Program-made: the position numbers and the translations under genes
Part shown: piece by piece, positions 42,970 to 50,436 of the stretch
Numbering within the stretch: position 1 is the first letter of the stretch
How the letters are laid out: the number at the start of each line of letters is the position of its first letter
Origin: SIG607 sp045586405
Lineage (GTDB): Bacteria > Bacillota > Clostridia > Oscillospirales > Acutalibacteraceae
Direction: 5' to 3'
NCBI GenBank assembly: GCA_045586405.1
Contig: JAZNAG010000123.1
Span: forward strand, 1-64,000
Length of the DNA stretch: 64,000 nt
The notes under the pieces: generated by a model
Databases searched by the model: none
Told to the model about the DNA's origin: nothing
The model's input: only the letters and a program-made list of their open reading frames with translations

Positions 42970-43072
42970 ATGCAAGGAAAGGATATCTTTTGTGGTGCTT
43001 CAAGCAGTGAAAAAGATAGGATTTTCAAAGAAATACTTGATATTATATTTTCAAAAAAAGGGGATGTTGAAA

Positions 43073-44557
43073 GTGATAGCGATATATGCGAGACAGTCGG
43101 TAGACAAGAAAGACAGTCTTTCAATAGAAACTCAAATTAATCTTTGCACCAATTACATAAATGCCAGCCCACACTCTGAAACGATTGAAACATATCAGGA
43201 TAAAGGTTATTCAGGGAAAAATATCCATAGACCTGATTTTACACGAATGATGGCAGATATAGAAAGTGGCAAAATATCAAAAATCGTTGTTTACAAACTT
43301 GATAGAATAAGCAGAAATCTTTTAGATTTTATGAGTATGTATAAAATCTTTAATGAGCATAAAATTGAGTTTTGTTCTGTAAATGATACTTTTGACACTA
43401 CTACCCCTATGGGTCGCGGTATGTTAAAAATAGCAATGGTTTTTGCGGAAATGGAACGAGAGTCAATTCAACTCCGTGTTAAAGACAACTATTACGAGCG
43501 GATAAAAGATGGTAGATGGGCGGGTGGTCCAGCACCTTATGGTTTTAAGAACGGAAGAACAAAAAACAATATACCTACACTAATTAGAGTTAGCGAAGAA
43601 ATTACCGCCATTAAATTAGCATTTAATCATTATGAAGATGATTTTGCAATGTCTCTTGGTAAGGTGGCAAGATTACTTGAAAAAAGGGGATACCAAAGCA
43701 GAAAACGGAAAACATTTGACAATGTTACAATCGCTCGTATCTTACAAAACCCTGTTTATGCAATAGCAGATGAAACCTTATATAAGTATTTCAAAACAAG
43801 AAAAGCAAAGATACTTAACCCCATAGAAGAATGGGATGGAACTCGTTCCGCAGTAATAGTCGGTAAAAGGGTTGCAAATAACAACACAAGAAAATATACT
43901 GACTTGTCAGAACAAACAGTTTATTTAACTAATTTTAAGGGTTTTATAAAATCAAGACAATATGTTAAAGTGCAAGAACGATTAGCACAAAATCAACAAA
44001 TTAAGAGAGCAAATGCACCGACAAGAATGGAAGAATTGGCAGGGTTAGTTAAGTGTAGCAAATGCAAAGAACACTATGCTATTAAAATGTATAATGCAAA
44101 TAAACTTGATTGCTACGGTAATCGTTCATTGCATTTATGCGATGCTACTTTCAAAACAGTCAATTTTGAAGAATTAAGAAAAAGCATTCGCATAAAAGTT
44201 TTAGATGTTATAAAACACTTGGCAGAACGAGTTGAAGAAAGCGAAAGAGGTTATAAAAAAATTGAAGAAGAGTTAAATAAATTAGTTGAAGAAAGGGATA
44301 ATCTTGTTTTACTTTCTCGTGGCAAAACGAAATTAGAAAAAGCATTTGCAGATACCATTGAAAGAATACAAGACCAAATAGAGCAAAAGGAATTACAACT
44401 TTCAACATATACCCCTATAAGATATGAAGCCTTTAATTTTGACCTTATTGAAATGGAACTTGCTGATGTTGAAAAGGCAAAAGAGATTTACCGCAAACTT
44501 ATTAAACGAGTTTTACTTGAAGAAAATGGCAACTATACAATAGAGTGGAAAATATAA
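43073..44557 (+). CDS. Large serine recombinase (integrase/excisionase of the element)
   Basis: About 494 residues from the GTG at 43073, which lies nine bases after AAGGGG; the ATG at 43064 is in frame but directly abuts that site. The resolvase domain begins MIAIYARQSVDKKDSLSIET, with the nucleophile Ser in ARQS and VVYKLDRISRN, GRGMLKIAMVFAEMERE following. Then come a Recombinase domain (GPAPYGFK, QNPVYA), a Cys-rich zinc-ribbon region (CSKCKEHYAI...LHLCDA) and a long coiled coil (about 380-460). It is expected to recombine attL and attR with help from a directionality factor. Confidence 0.93.
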   Translation: MIAIYARQSVDKKDSLSIETQINLCTNYINASPHSETIETYQDKGYSGKNIHRPDFTRMMADIESGKISKIVVYKLDRISRNLLDFMSMYKIFNEHKIEFCSVNDTFDTTTPMGRGMLKIAMVFAEMERESIQLRVKDNYYERIKDGRWAGGPAPYGFKNGRTKNNIPTLIRVSEEITAIKLAFNHYEDDFAMSLGKVARLLEKRGYQSRKRKTFDNVTIARILQNPVYAIADETLYKYFKTRKAKILNPIEEWDGTRSAVIVGKRVANNNTRKYTDLSEQTVYLTNFKGFIKSRQYVKVQERLAQNQQIKRANAPTRMEELAGLVKCSKCKEHYAIKMYNANKLDCYGNRSLHLCDATFKTVNFEELRKSIRIKVLDVIKHLAERVEESERGYKKIEEELNKLVEERDNLVLLSRGKTKLEKAFADTIERIQDQIEQKELQLSTYTPIRYEAFNFDLIEMELADVEKAKEIYRKLIKRVLLEENGNYTIEWKI

Positions 44558-44558
44558 C

Positions 44559-44601
44559 AAAAAGATATGAGAGATTTTTAGTTTTCTCTCATATCTTTTT
44601 T
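44559..44601. terminator. Bidirectional terminator after the recombinase (copy 1)
   Basis: GATATGAGAGA (44564-44574) pairs with TCTCTCATATC (44585-44595), flanked by A and T runs. It ends the recombinase on one strand and the mob operon on the other. It is nearly identical to the hairpin at 45823-45863. Confidence 0.88.
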
Positions 44602-44745
44602 ACTTTGCTCGGTATTATAGATTTTTTCTGCTTTCTCATAGGTACAATGTTTTTCTGCTCTTATCTCTGCAATACGGAGTGCCTTTTTCCATTTCTCAAC
44701 ATTATAAACTTTGTGCAGTTTTTCAATAGTGTAGTCTTTGCTCAT
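44578..44745 (-). CDS. Small hypothetical protein downstream of the relaxase (55 residues)
   Basis: The ATG at 44745 has AGGTGG about eight bases upstream and follows the relaxase stop by 11 bases. The protein starts MSKDYTIEKLHKVYNVEKWK and is highly charged and helical, ending in QSKKDMREN; the last codons are encoded by the terminator arm. No membrane segment or cysteine cluster. I do not recognise a family. Its position after mob suggests an accessory mobilization or regulatory role, but that is only by association. Confidence 0.6.
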   Translation of the reverse strand: MSKDYTIEKLHKVYNVEKWKKALRIAEIRAEKHCTYEKAEKIYNTEQSKKDMREN

Positions 44746-44756
44746 ACATTTACCAC

Positions 44757-45443
44757 CTACCTTAATTCATCAAAAATATCACTTTCAAGGGATTGCGGTG
44801 CAATTTCCTTTTCATCTGATAAAACATTGTTTGCTATTTCAATTAGTTCTTTTTCCAACCTTTCACTTTCTGCCTTGTGCCATTCGTGTAGTGTTTGGTG
44901 TCTTGCTCCTGTCTGCTCTTTGCTTTCGCCACGAATTAACCCAAACTGAGCCATTGCAGCCGCATAACTATCTTGTAATTCAATTATTTGAGATTTCTTT
45001 CCAAAATATTTGCTCGCATTAAATTTTCCATTGTGATATGTGGTAATGTAGGCATGAATATGAAAAGTTTTTTCATCTGCATTGGTGAATAATTTTAATA
45101 ATTTTTCTTTTCCAAAAGTCTTACACAACCATTTAACATTTGCCTTTATCCACTCGTTTTTATCAATTTGATTTTCCATTTCAGGTGAAAAAGTCAAAAC
45201 AAACTCCGTTAATACAACGGCATCTTTTCGCACCTTTTTGCCTGTTGCTTTCTCTTGAGCTTTAATTGCTCTTTTCAAAGTCTTTCTCATTGTTTCATTA
45301 TACTGGCTATATGAAATATTTTCTTTTTCTCTTTCGGGGTGTGCTCGGTTGTATAGTCGGTCTCGGTGTTTTTGGTGTCGCTCAATATTTGCTACACTAC
45401 CGAGTTTGTATTTTTGAAATCGCACTATCGCATAATTGCTCAT
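44757..45443 (-). CDS. MobV/Pre-family relaxase (plasmid recombination protein)
   Basis: A 228-residue relaxase beginning MSNYAIVRFQKYKLGSVANI, a typical MobV opening with an HNxR-like region (ERHQKHRDRLYNRAHPEREK). The His-rich metal motif is present in KTFHIHAYITTYHNGKFNAS. It is shorter than plasmid Mob proteins (about 400-500), lacking the coiled-coil tail. It nicks at oriT, which in this family usually lies just upstream of mob, so 45444-45600 is the place to look. It allows transfer by helper conjugative elements. Confidence 0.85.
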   Translation of the reverse strand: MSNYAIVRFQKYKLGSVANIERHQKHRDRLYNRAHPEREKENISYSQYNETMRKTLKRAIKAQEKATGKKVRKDAVVLTEFVLTFSPEMENQIDKNEWIKANVKWLCKTFGKEKLLKLFTNADEKTFHIHAYITTYHNGKFNASKYFGKKSQIIELQDSYAAAMAQFGLIRGESKEQTGARHQTLHEWHKAESERLEKELIEIANNVLSDEKEIAPQSLESDIFDELR

Positions 45444-45452
45444 ATCAAAAAC

Positions 45453-45600
45453 TCCTTTGCTTTGTAATCAAGAGCAAAGGAACGGCAACACACACGAAAG
45501 GAAAGGTGTCGCCGTTTAACCTTACGAAAAATCATTTTGGAAACGGTGATTTTCCGTGCGGTCATATCTCTGCTCTATAAAATCAGTATGTGAAATCTGG
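45453..45600. other. Candidate oriT region upstream of the relaxase
   Basis: TCCTTTGCT (45453-45461) and AGCAAAGGA (45473-45481) form a perfect 9-bp hairpin just before the mob start. A second imperfect hairpin (AAAATCA...TGATTTT) lies near 45527-45555. MobV origins are structured and adjacent to mob; a nick site could not be identified by eye. Confidence 0.4.
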
Positions 45601-45723
45601 TTTTATTTCGGCAGAAATATGACTTACTACGGATTGTACCAATCCTGTAAGGTCTTGCAGACGGCATTTGCAAAAAATATCTCTCATATTTATTACAAAG
45701 AAAACGGAAAGGAGCAAACAAAA

Positions 45724-45834
45724 ATGAACGAAACACTTTATGATTTAGAGCAAAAACAAAATGCCGTAGAACTTGACATACAAGCATTATATGAAACCTT
45801 GCAAAAGGAAATTAACGAACAAAAAAAGATATGA
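45724..45834 (+). CDS. Small hypothetical protein of the element (36 residues)
   Basis: The ATG at 45724 is preceded by AAAGGAG with good spacing. The protein MNETLYDLEQKQNAVELDIQ is acidic and helical and continues to NEQKKI, suggesting a short coiled coil. The same frame is open upstream to an ATG at 45619, but without a ribosome site. It points away from mob and ends in the terminator at 45823-45863. No family recognised. Confidence 0.5.
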   Translation: MNETLYDLEQKQNAVELDIQALYETLQKEINEQKKI

Positions 45835-45863
45835 GAGATTTTGTTTTCTCTCATATCTTTTTT
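45823..45863. terminator. Bidirectional terminator (copy 2 of the element's hairpin)
   Basis: GATATGAGAGA (45828-45838) and TCTCTCATATC (45847-45857) with T runs; it separates the 36-residue gene from the yjbR-like gene. Confidence 0.88.
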
Positions 45864-45870
45864 GATAATA

Positions 45871-46230
45871 TTATGCATTTAATATCTCTTGTTGTCTTTT
45901 CTTGCTAAAACCTTTAAGAATTAGATTGTATGATTTATCAACTAATTCCCTTAATAAATCATCAGGAACTTCGCCATCTGGTTTGATAGAGTTCCAATGA
46001 ACCTTATTCATATAAAAGCCTGGAACAATATCATCATACTGTTTTCTTAAAAACTCGCCTTCAAGCGGTTCAAGTTTTAGTGTTATGTAATAGGGTTTGT
46101 CATTATCATCAAGGCAAACTGCCACAAACATTTTTCCACCTATCATATAACGAACCCAATTCCAATTTTCAGTATTTTTTGTTACACCTGATTTTTTCAT
46201 TAAATACTCATCAAGCCAAGGATATTTCAT
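45871..46230 (-). CDS. MmcQ/YjbR-family protein
   Basis: A 119-residue protein of the YjbR/MmcQ family (PF04237): CyaY-like fold, often annotated as DNA-binding, with no firm function. Family features are the EYLMKKSGVTKNTENW opening, YMIGGKMFVAV, ITLKLEPLEGEFLRKQYDDI and PGFYMNKVHWNSI. It is cargo of the element, last in a three-gene minus-strand group with the VOC and DUF3795 genes. Such small genes are common passengers of mobile elements in gut clostridia. Confidence 0.85.
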   Translation of the reverse strand: MKYPWLDEYLMKKSGVTKNTENWNWVRYMIGGKMFVAVCLDDNDKPYYITLKLEPLEGEFLRKQYDDIVPGFYMNKVHWNSIKPDGEVPDDLLRELVDKSYNLILKGFSKKRQQEILNA

Positions 46231-46259
46231 ATATGTTTCTTCCTTATCTATATTGCAAT

Positions 46260-46616
46260 TTATATAAAGAGAATTGTATTTCCGTCAGGGTCTGTTAAAA
46301 TCAACTCTGTGCCACCCCAAAAAGTTTTAAAAGGTTCAGGACATTCGATTCCAGCCGCTTTAATATTTTCGTATATTTCATATACTTTTCCGTTTGTAGT
46401 GAAATATAAATTATTACAACAAGGTTGTTCTTTACCTTCAGGGATAGACCATATCCACATAACAGGTTCTTTCTCGTCAGTAAGTGCTAAAGCGGCACCA
46501 AAATAGTCATCTGACTCTTTTTCTTGCACTACTTTAAAACCTAATGATTTATAAAATTCAAAAATCTTTTGTGGTTGTTTTGAATAAAAATTAAGTCCGT
46601 GAAAATTCAAATTCAT
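46260..46616 (-). CDS. VOC (glyoxalase/bleomycin-resistance fold) protein
   Basis: A 118-residue protein with the two beta-alpha-beta-beta-beta units of the VOC family. FHGLNFYSKQPQKIFEFYKS opens the first, and WGGTELILTDPDGNTILFI closes the second with the typical DPDGN turn. Members bind metals or drugs, or act as isomerases and lyases. Without a conserved full metal set, antibiotic-binding or another role cannot be told apart. It is element cargo, between the yjbR-like and DUF3795 genes. Confidence 0.82.
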   Translation of the reverse strand: MNLNFHGLNFYSKQPQKIFEFYKSLGFKVVQEKESDDYFGAALALTDEKEPVMWIWSIPEGKEQPCCNNLYFTTNGKVYEIYENIKAAGIECPEPFKTFWGGTELILTDPDGNTILFI

Positions 46617-46635
46617 TGTTTTTCCGCCTTTGTAA

Positions 46636-46878
46636 TTACAGTTTTCTTAAATTGTCAATTCTTTCAGGGTTTTCAGATGATGCCCATTCTTTTAACATAT
46701 CACAAGGAAATTGAGAACACTTTCCACAATGGTCTTGGTTCTTTTGAGAATTGCATTTATATAAATCACACTCTCCCCAAAATACTTTTCCTTCAATAGT
46801 TTTACAACCCTTACAATTTTGTTCTGTTTTGAATTTACAAGTATCACAATCAATTCCACAAATACTATAATTTGCCAT
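46636..46878 (-). CDS. DUF3795-type cysteine-rich protein
   Basis: An 80-residue protein, MANYSICGIDCDTCKFKTEQ then NCKGCKTIEGKVFWGECDLYKC and HCGKCSQFPCDML. Ten or so cysteines in CxxC-like pairs fit a DUF3795 small zinc-binding or iron-sulfur protein of unknown role. The length is normal. It is the first gene of the minus-strand cargo group, with GGAAA upstream of the ATG at 46878. Confidence 0.78.
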   Translation of the reverse strand: MANYSICGIDCDTCKFKTEQNCKGCKTIEGKVFWGECDLYKCNSQKNQDHCGKCSQFPCDMLKEWASSENPERIDNLRKL

Positions 46879-47062
46879 ATATAATTTCCTTTCAATATAC
46901 AGTTTATAACCAAATTATACCACAATTATCCTACAAAGTAAATCATTTAAAAAAAGTTATGCAGAAAAAATTGTGTGCTATATGTATCTGTCATATTTAT
47001 TTTGTCGCAAAGGTAATCTATATTTTTATCCCTGAAATCCTTGGGAGCGAAAGGAGTTTAAT

Positions 47063-47254
47063 ATGACAATTAAGTTTGCCACAAAAACCAACACAAACGG
47101 ATGGAGACATCAATTAGAAATTGATACCGACAAAAAACAATTTAAATACGGTTCGCATTTGTTTCACTATGCAGATGTCAATGATATGACAAAGAAACAA
47201 TTAGACGAAATCGTAAAAACCTTAATTGAAAATGATTACAAAAAAATTAACTAA
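47063..47254 (+). CDS. Hypothetical protein of the element (63 residues)
   Basis: The ATG at 47063 follows AAAGGAG. The protein (MTIKFATKTNTNGWRHQLEI onward) looks like a small alpha/beta domain with a beta-hairpin rich in Lys and Asp and a C-terminal helix (KKQLDEIVKTLIENDYKK). No family recognised. It is 19 bases upstream of the next gene on the same strand and probably cotranscribed with it. Confidence 0.65.
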   Translation: MTIKFATKTNTNGWRHQLEIDTDKKQFKYGSHLFHYADVNDMTKKQLDEIVKTLIENDYKKIN

Positions 47255-47273
47255 CACGAAAGGATAATTAAAA

Positions 47274-47876
47274 ATGAAAACAAACAATTATTATGACACT
47301 TTATCAAAAGTGCAAAAACAAAAATGGGCAGAAAAGCAAGGTAATCTTTGTTATTATGAATGGTTTGATACCCTTTACGAAGAATACACCCTTGAAGAAA
47401 CAGGTGCTATATTCTTGTCGCTAATGTTCTATGATAGGACAGGTGGCACACAACCACTACCAAAAGACCTTGAAACAATCATTGACCGAGACAGAGCAAC
47501 CCGAACACTTTTCACTACTTATATGGAAAAAACCGCAGCCGCAACAAGAGAATGGATAAATAGGCACAAACTAAAAGACACCGAAGAAAGCGACAAAGAG
47601 AACACACTGCAACCACCTGACACTATTCTTGAAAATGTTTCAACCCTTAAAAAGACATATACCCTTTATCCTGATAACGATACCTTTACCATTATTTACA
47701 CACCTAAAAATCAAAGGAACATACCAAGCAATGAAGATTTGCAAAAGGTTTTTGAAGAAACCGAAACAGATATAACACTCATTGAGGAATTGATTTACAG
47801 GGGTAATAATGATAAATGGTATAGACCTTATAGAGAATATGTCAATGAGATTTTAATGGATATACAAGGAGAATAA
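47274..47876 (+). CDS. Hypothetical mobile-element protein (200 residues)
   Basis: It reads MKTNNYYDTLSKVQKQKWAE, then YYEWFDTLYEEYTLEETGAI and MFYDRTGGTQPLP, a pattern similar to small phage and plasmid proteins (possibly DUF6291-like) near replication modules; this assignment is tentative. The C-terminal half is acidic and low in recognisable motifs. AAAGGA precedes the ATG. Last gene before the right end of the element. Possible roles include replication accessory or excision factor, but nothing in the sequence proves either. Confidence 0.6.
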   Translation: MKTNNYYDTLSKVQKQKWAEKQGNLCYYEWFDTLYEEYTLEETGAIFLSLMFYDRTGGTQPLPKDLETIIDRDRATRTLFTTYMEKTAAATREWINRHKLKDTEESDKENTLQPPDTILENVSTLKKTYTLYPDNDTFTIIYTPKNQRNIPSNEDLQKVFEETETDITLIEELIYRGNNDKWYRPYREYVNEILMDIQGE

Positions 47877-48144
47877 CATTCTTTGAATGTGGAAAGACTA
47901 CAAACAGGCAGAGAAGAACGAGCATACCTGTAAAGAGCATTGAGAGATGATAGGCGAATGGCAGACCATAGAAGAACACAAAGGTACATACCCGAACAAG
48001 AGAGTAGAGAGCGAGCAGATTGGAACATAGAGAACGAGCAAACATTATAAACACACTCTACTTATGAAAGCGACCGCTTTCATTGTTTGGTTCTTTACAG
48101 ATAAAGAACATAAGGAACATTAAAAACAATTACTTTTGTTTCGT
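47877..48144. other. Right end of the element: purine-rich, repeat-bearing non-coding DNA
   Basis: No gene. GARCGAGCA occurs three times (near 47917, 48010 and 48033). ATGAAAGCG and CGCTTTCAT form a hairpin at 48065-48084. The plus strand is poor in T through about 48060. The region could carry recombinase or accessory-protein sites for attR. Confidence 0.5.
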
Positions 48145-48151
48145 ATGTTGA
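48145..48151 (+). other. attR core ATGTTGA
   Basis: Right junction. The bases before it (TTTGTTTCGT) belong to the element; the bases after it (CTCGCTTGAC) resume the deacetylase. Confidence 0.8.
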
Positions 48152-48407
48152 CTCGCTTGACTGGAAAGACTCTGCTACTCCTGACAGTATTTGTAAACGG
48201 GTTACAAGCAAGGTCAAAAACGGCTCTATTGTGCTGTTTCATAACGATGCCGACCATACCCCCGCCGCTCTCGGAAATATCCTTAAAACATTAAAAGACG
48301 AGGGCTATGAGTTCGTGTTTATCGAGGATTTAATATACAAAGATAACTATACAATCGACCACGCAGGCAAACAGTGCCCCATAAAAAATCAAAGCGATGC
48401 ACAGTAA
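48147..48407 (+). CDS. Polysaccharide deacetylase, 3' part (separated by the element)
   Basis: Reads VDSLDWKDSATPDSI, then NGSIVLFHNDAD (the last NodB motif, with its His) and FVFIEDLIYKDNYTIDHAGK before a TAA at 48405-48407. It has no start of its own. Joined at the ATGTTGA core to residue 170 of the 42421 frame it gives a 256-residue deacetylase with all motifs, WDVDSLDW reading straight across the junction. This shows that the insertion is precise and recent enough to leave both halves intact. Confidence 0.88.
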   Translation, partial: VDSLDWKDSATPDSICKRVTSKVKNGSIVLFHNDADHTPAALGNILKTLKDEGYEFVFIEDLIYKDNYTIDHAGKQCPIKNQSDAQ

Positions 48408-48454
48408 CCGCATCGCTTTTCCTAATACACAAATTCGTCCGCTTGTGTTACGAA

Positions 48455-49990
48455 TTATGAGAAATTATCAATATAGTATTTTGAATATTTGTTAATTTCG
48501 TCATTAAGGTTTTCAATTCCTATTTTTTCAGCAAGAGTTTGTTCACCCGAAAACATATCGGTACCTAAACCCAACCTGTTGCCTTCGATTTTGAAGTCTA
48601 ATGCCGAAAGAATTGTGGGGAAAATATCCATTGAAGTAAAATCCCGATTTGTTAAATTCAAGTCATTTACCGATTTGTTTGTATTAATAAAACAATTATA
48701 AATTGTTCTGTCTAAATACGGAACCTCACTCACAAGTGTAGTATCCATTCTTGGATGATCACCTGTTATAACTATAACAGTATCTTGGTAAAATGGTTGT
48801 TCTTTACACCATTCAATAAAATTAGTTATTTGTAAATCAGCACACGTTAATACGTTTTCAAGCTGGTTTTCATACATATCAGAACAAAGGCCACAAATAT
48901 AGCCGTCTACATGGTGTGTATCTACAGTCAGCATTGTAAAATTAAACGGTTGGCTGTTGTTTTCATAAAGTTGAGTTAATTCTTTTTTTGCTATTTCATA
49001 AAGATATTCATCTTCATATCCCCACCAAACATAATAATCTTCTGGTATGTAATTTTTTTCTTTGGCAGAATATATATCAAATACGTTATAATCACCGTGT
49101 TGAACAAAATAGTTTTTTCTTCCGGCAAAATTTCCGTCCGAGCCACATAAAAATTCCTGGACATATCCTTTTTCTTTTAAAACGTCTCCCAACGTAGTAA
49201 TTCCTTTGGCAAAATTACTGCGTTCTCCCATACTATTGCCTTCCAAAGGAAAAGAGAAAGGAACACCGGCAGTGGTTGCAATCAAGGATCCAATTGTCCA
49301 AGTTGTACCGGTCAAGGCACTAAAACCACCAAGTTTTTCACTATTTGAAAATGATATATTTTCTTTTGCAATATTTGTTAAATTTGGTATATAGTTATTT
49401 TCCTGTTGATATCCGCCATCACTTATAGATGCATATGTGGTTTCCATACTTTCTAAATAAATGTATATAAGGTTTTTAGCCTTTGACGGAGATTCAATCT
49501 TAACAGAATTAGGATTCACATAATGCTCTTCATAAATAGTTGTTTGTTTAATATATGAAGATATGTATTCTGTTAACTTAAAAGCATTATCTGCTTTTAC
49601 AGTAGTTGCTATCAAGGAAGCCGTTAATGCTAAAACTATTAGTGCTTTAAAAACATTAAACCAATTGAAAGTAACTTGTTTGTGTTTGAATTTTATGCAA
49701 CAATCACCCGATACAGTTTTATTAATCTTAGTGTCTATAAATACATATAATACCCATGATATTATAGAAATAATAGCGACGGGAAGACAACTTTTAATTG
49801 CATCTTTTAAAAAATTGGTATCAGCGCCGTTCATAGGCGAAATAATTGTGAATAGTATTTCTTTTATTGTGATACCGAAATTTAAAGTCGCCCATTTTAT
49901 AAAGGCATTATAAACTACCGCTAAAAAGAAAACAAAACCTGTCGCCACATAAAAAAATATATGCTTTTTTCTCGTATTATTCTTTTTCAT
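48455..49990 (-). CDS. LTA synthase-like membrane sulfatase-fold protein
   Basis: A 511-residue protein with about four N-terminal hydrophobic segments (FYVATGFVFFLAVVY, CLPVAIISIISWVLYVFI, VLALTASLIATTV) and an extracellular sulfatase domain (PF00884). Likely metal/catalytic residues are the Glu in IYLESMETTYAS, the Thr in ALTGTTWTIGS, and VITGDHPRMD near the end. Relatives transfer phosphoglycerol to glycolipid or glycans (LtaS, MdoB-type). It differs from classic LtaS in having fewer membrane helices. A single gene with GAGG upstream; the acceptor is unknown. Confidence 0.88.
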   Translation of the reverse strand: MKKNNTRKKHIFFYVATGFVFFLAVVYNAFIKWATLNFGITIKEILFTIISPMNGADTNFLKDAIKSCLPVAIISIISWVLYVFIDTKINKTVSGDCCIKFKHKQVTFNWFNVFKALIVLALTASLIATTVKADNAFKLTEYISSYIKQTTIYEEHYVNPNSVKIESPSKAKNLIYIYLESMETTYASISDGGYQQENNYIPNLTNIAKENISFSNSEKLGGFSALTGTTWTIGSLIATTAGVPFSFPLEGNSMGERSNFAKGITTLGDVLKEKGYVQEFLCGSDGNFAGRKNYFVQHGDYNVFDIYSAKEKNYIPEDYYVWWGYEDEYLYEIAKKELTQLYENNSQPFNFTMLTVDTHHVDGYICGLCSDMYENQLENVLTCADLQITNFIEWCKEQPFYQDTVIVITGDHPRMDTTLVSEVPYLDRTIYNCFINTNKSVNDLNLTNRDFTSMDIFPTILSALDFKIEGNRLGLGTDMFSGEQTLAEKIGIENLNDEINKYSKYYIDNFS

Positions 49991-50171
49991 TTTAACCTCT
50001 TTTGCTATATAAATATAACGAAATAACAGGAAGTATTAAAGGTCATCATATTCACTATCATTTATCAAACTCAAAAAAAGTAATACAAATTAATAAAATG
50101 ATAGTAAAAACCTATGTTGTAAAGTCAGTTCACTATTTTCACCAAGCATTATAACATATTTCGACAATATT
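49991..50171. other. Upstream region of the LTA synthase-like gene
   Basis: AT-rich, with no gene seen. Presumably holds the minus-strand promoter of the sulfatase-like gene; no clear consensus box was identified. Confidence 0.35.
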
Positions 50172-50228
50172 TGCAAGGATAACTATAAAATTATACACGA
50201 CGGAACGCAGTGTAAAAAAGACGGCTGA
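50172..50228 (+). pseudogene. Relic of a second polysaccharide deacetylase C-terminus
   Basis: CKDNYKIIHDGTQCKKDG followed by TGA matches the end of the interrupted deacetylase (YKDNYTIDHAGKQC) at K-D-N-Y-x-I-x-H-x-G-x-Q-C, including at the DNA level. No start or catalytic part remains. It suggests a tandem or duplicated deacetylase gene mostly lost, perhaps when the sulfatase gene arrived. Confidence 0.6.
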
Positions 50229-50242
50229 TAGCCGTCTTTTTT
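50214..50242. terminator. Bidirectional terminator after the deacetylase relic
   Basis: AAAAAAGACGGC and GCCGTCTTTTTT with a TGATA loop. Confidence 0.85.
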
Positions 50243-50294
50243 AGTGAAAAGTGAATAGTGAAGAGTTTCGGTGTGCCTTCGGCACGGATATAAA

Positions 50295-50317
50295 AAAACG
50301 GCTCAACCGAGCCGTTT
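50295..50317 (-). terminator. Terminator for the dnaD-dnaC-like operon
   Basis: AACGGCTC and GAGCCGTT with a four-base loop, followed on the minus strand by seven T. It is about 120 bases beyond the dnaC-like stop; the stretch between (50318-50436) shows no gene. Confidence 0.7.
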
Positions 50318-50436
50318 AATTTTTTAAATATAATTTGAAACAAAATGTTGGTCAAACATTCCATTTATATATATTTAAATCAACCTTATTTTCCTTGACT
50401 TCAATATTTTCTTTTAACAACAATTCTTTTCATTTT

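Larger units (their letters stand above)
42929..48151. mobile_element. Integrative mobilizable element inserted in a polysaccharide deacetylase gene
   Basis: The boundaries are set by ATGTTGA at 42929-42935 and 48145-48151. Recombination between the two copies removes 5216 bp and rejoins the deacetylase in frame (TGG GAT GTT GAC TCG CTT). The element carries a large serine recombinase next to the left end, a MobV relaxase, and small cargo genes; it has no type IV secretion or replication gene, so it would be mobilized by other elements. Its genes are more AT-rich than the flanks. Large serine recombinases need only a short common core, as seen here. Confidence 0.88.

Noticed and set aside
42970..43140. 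A 56-codon open frame inside the left end of the element (MQGKDIFCGASSSEK...)
   Set aside because: It starts right at the recombinase -10 box, so it would hardly be transcribed from that promoter, and it runs into the recombinase in another frame. Probably chance.
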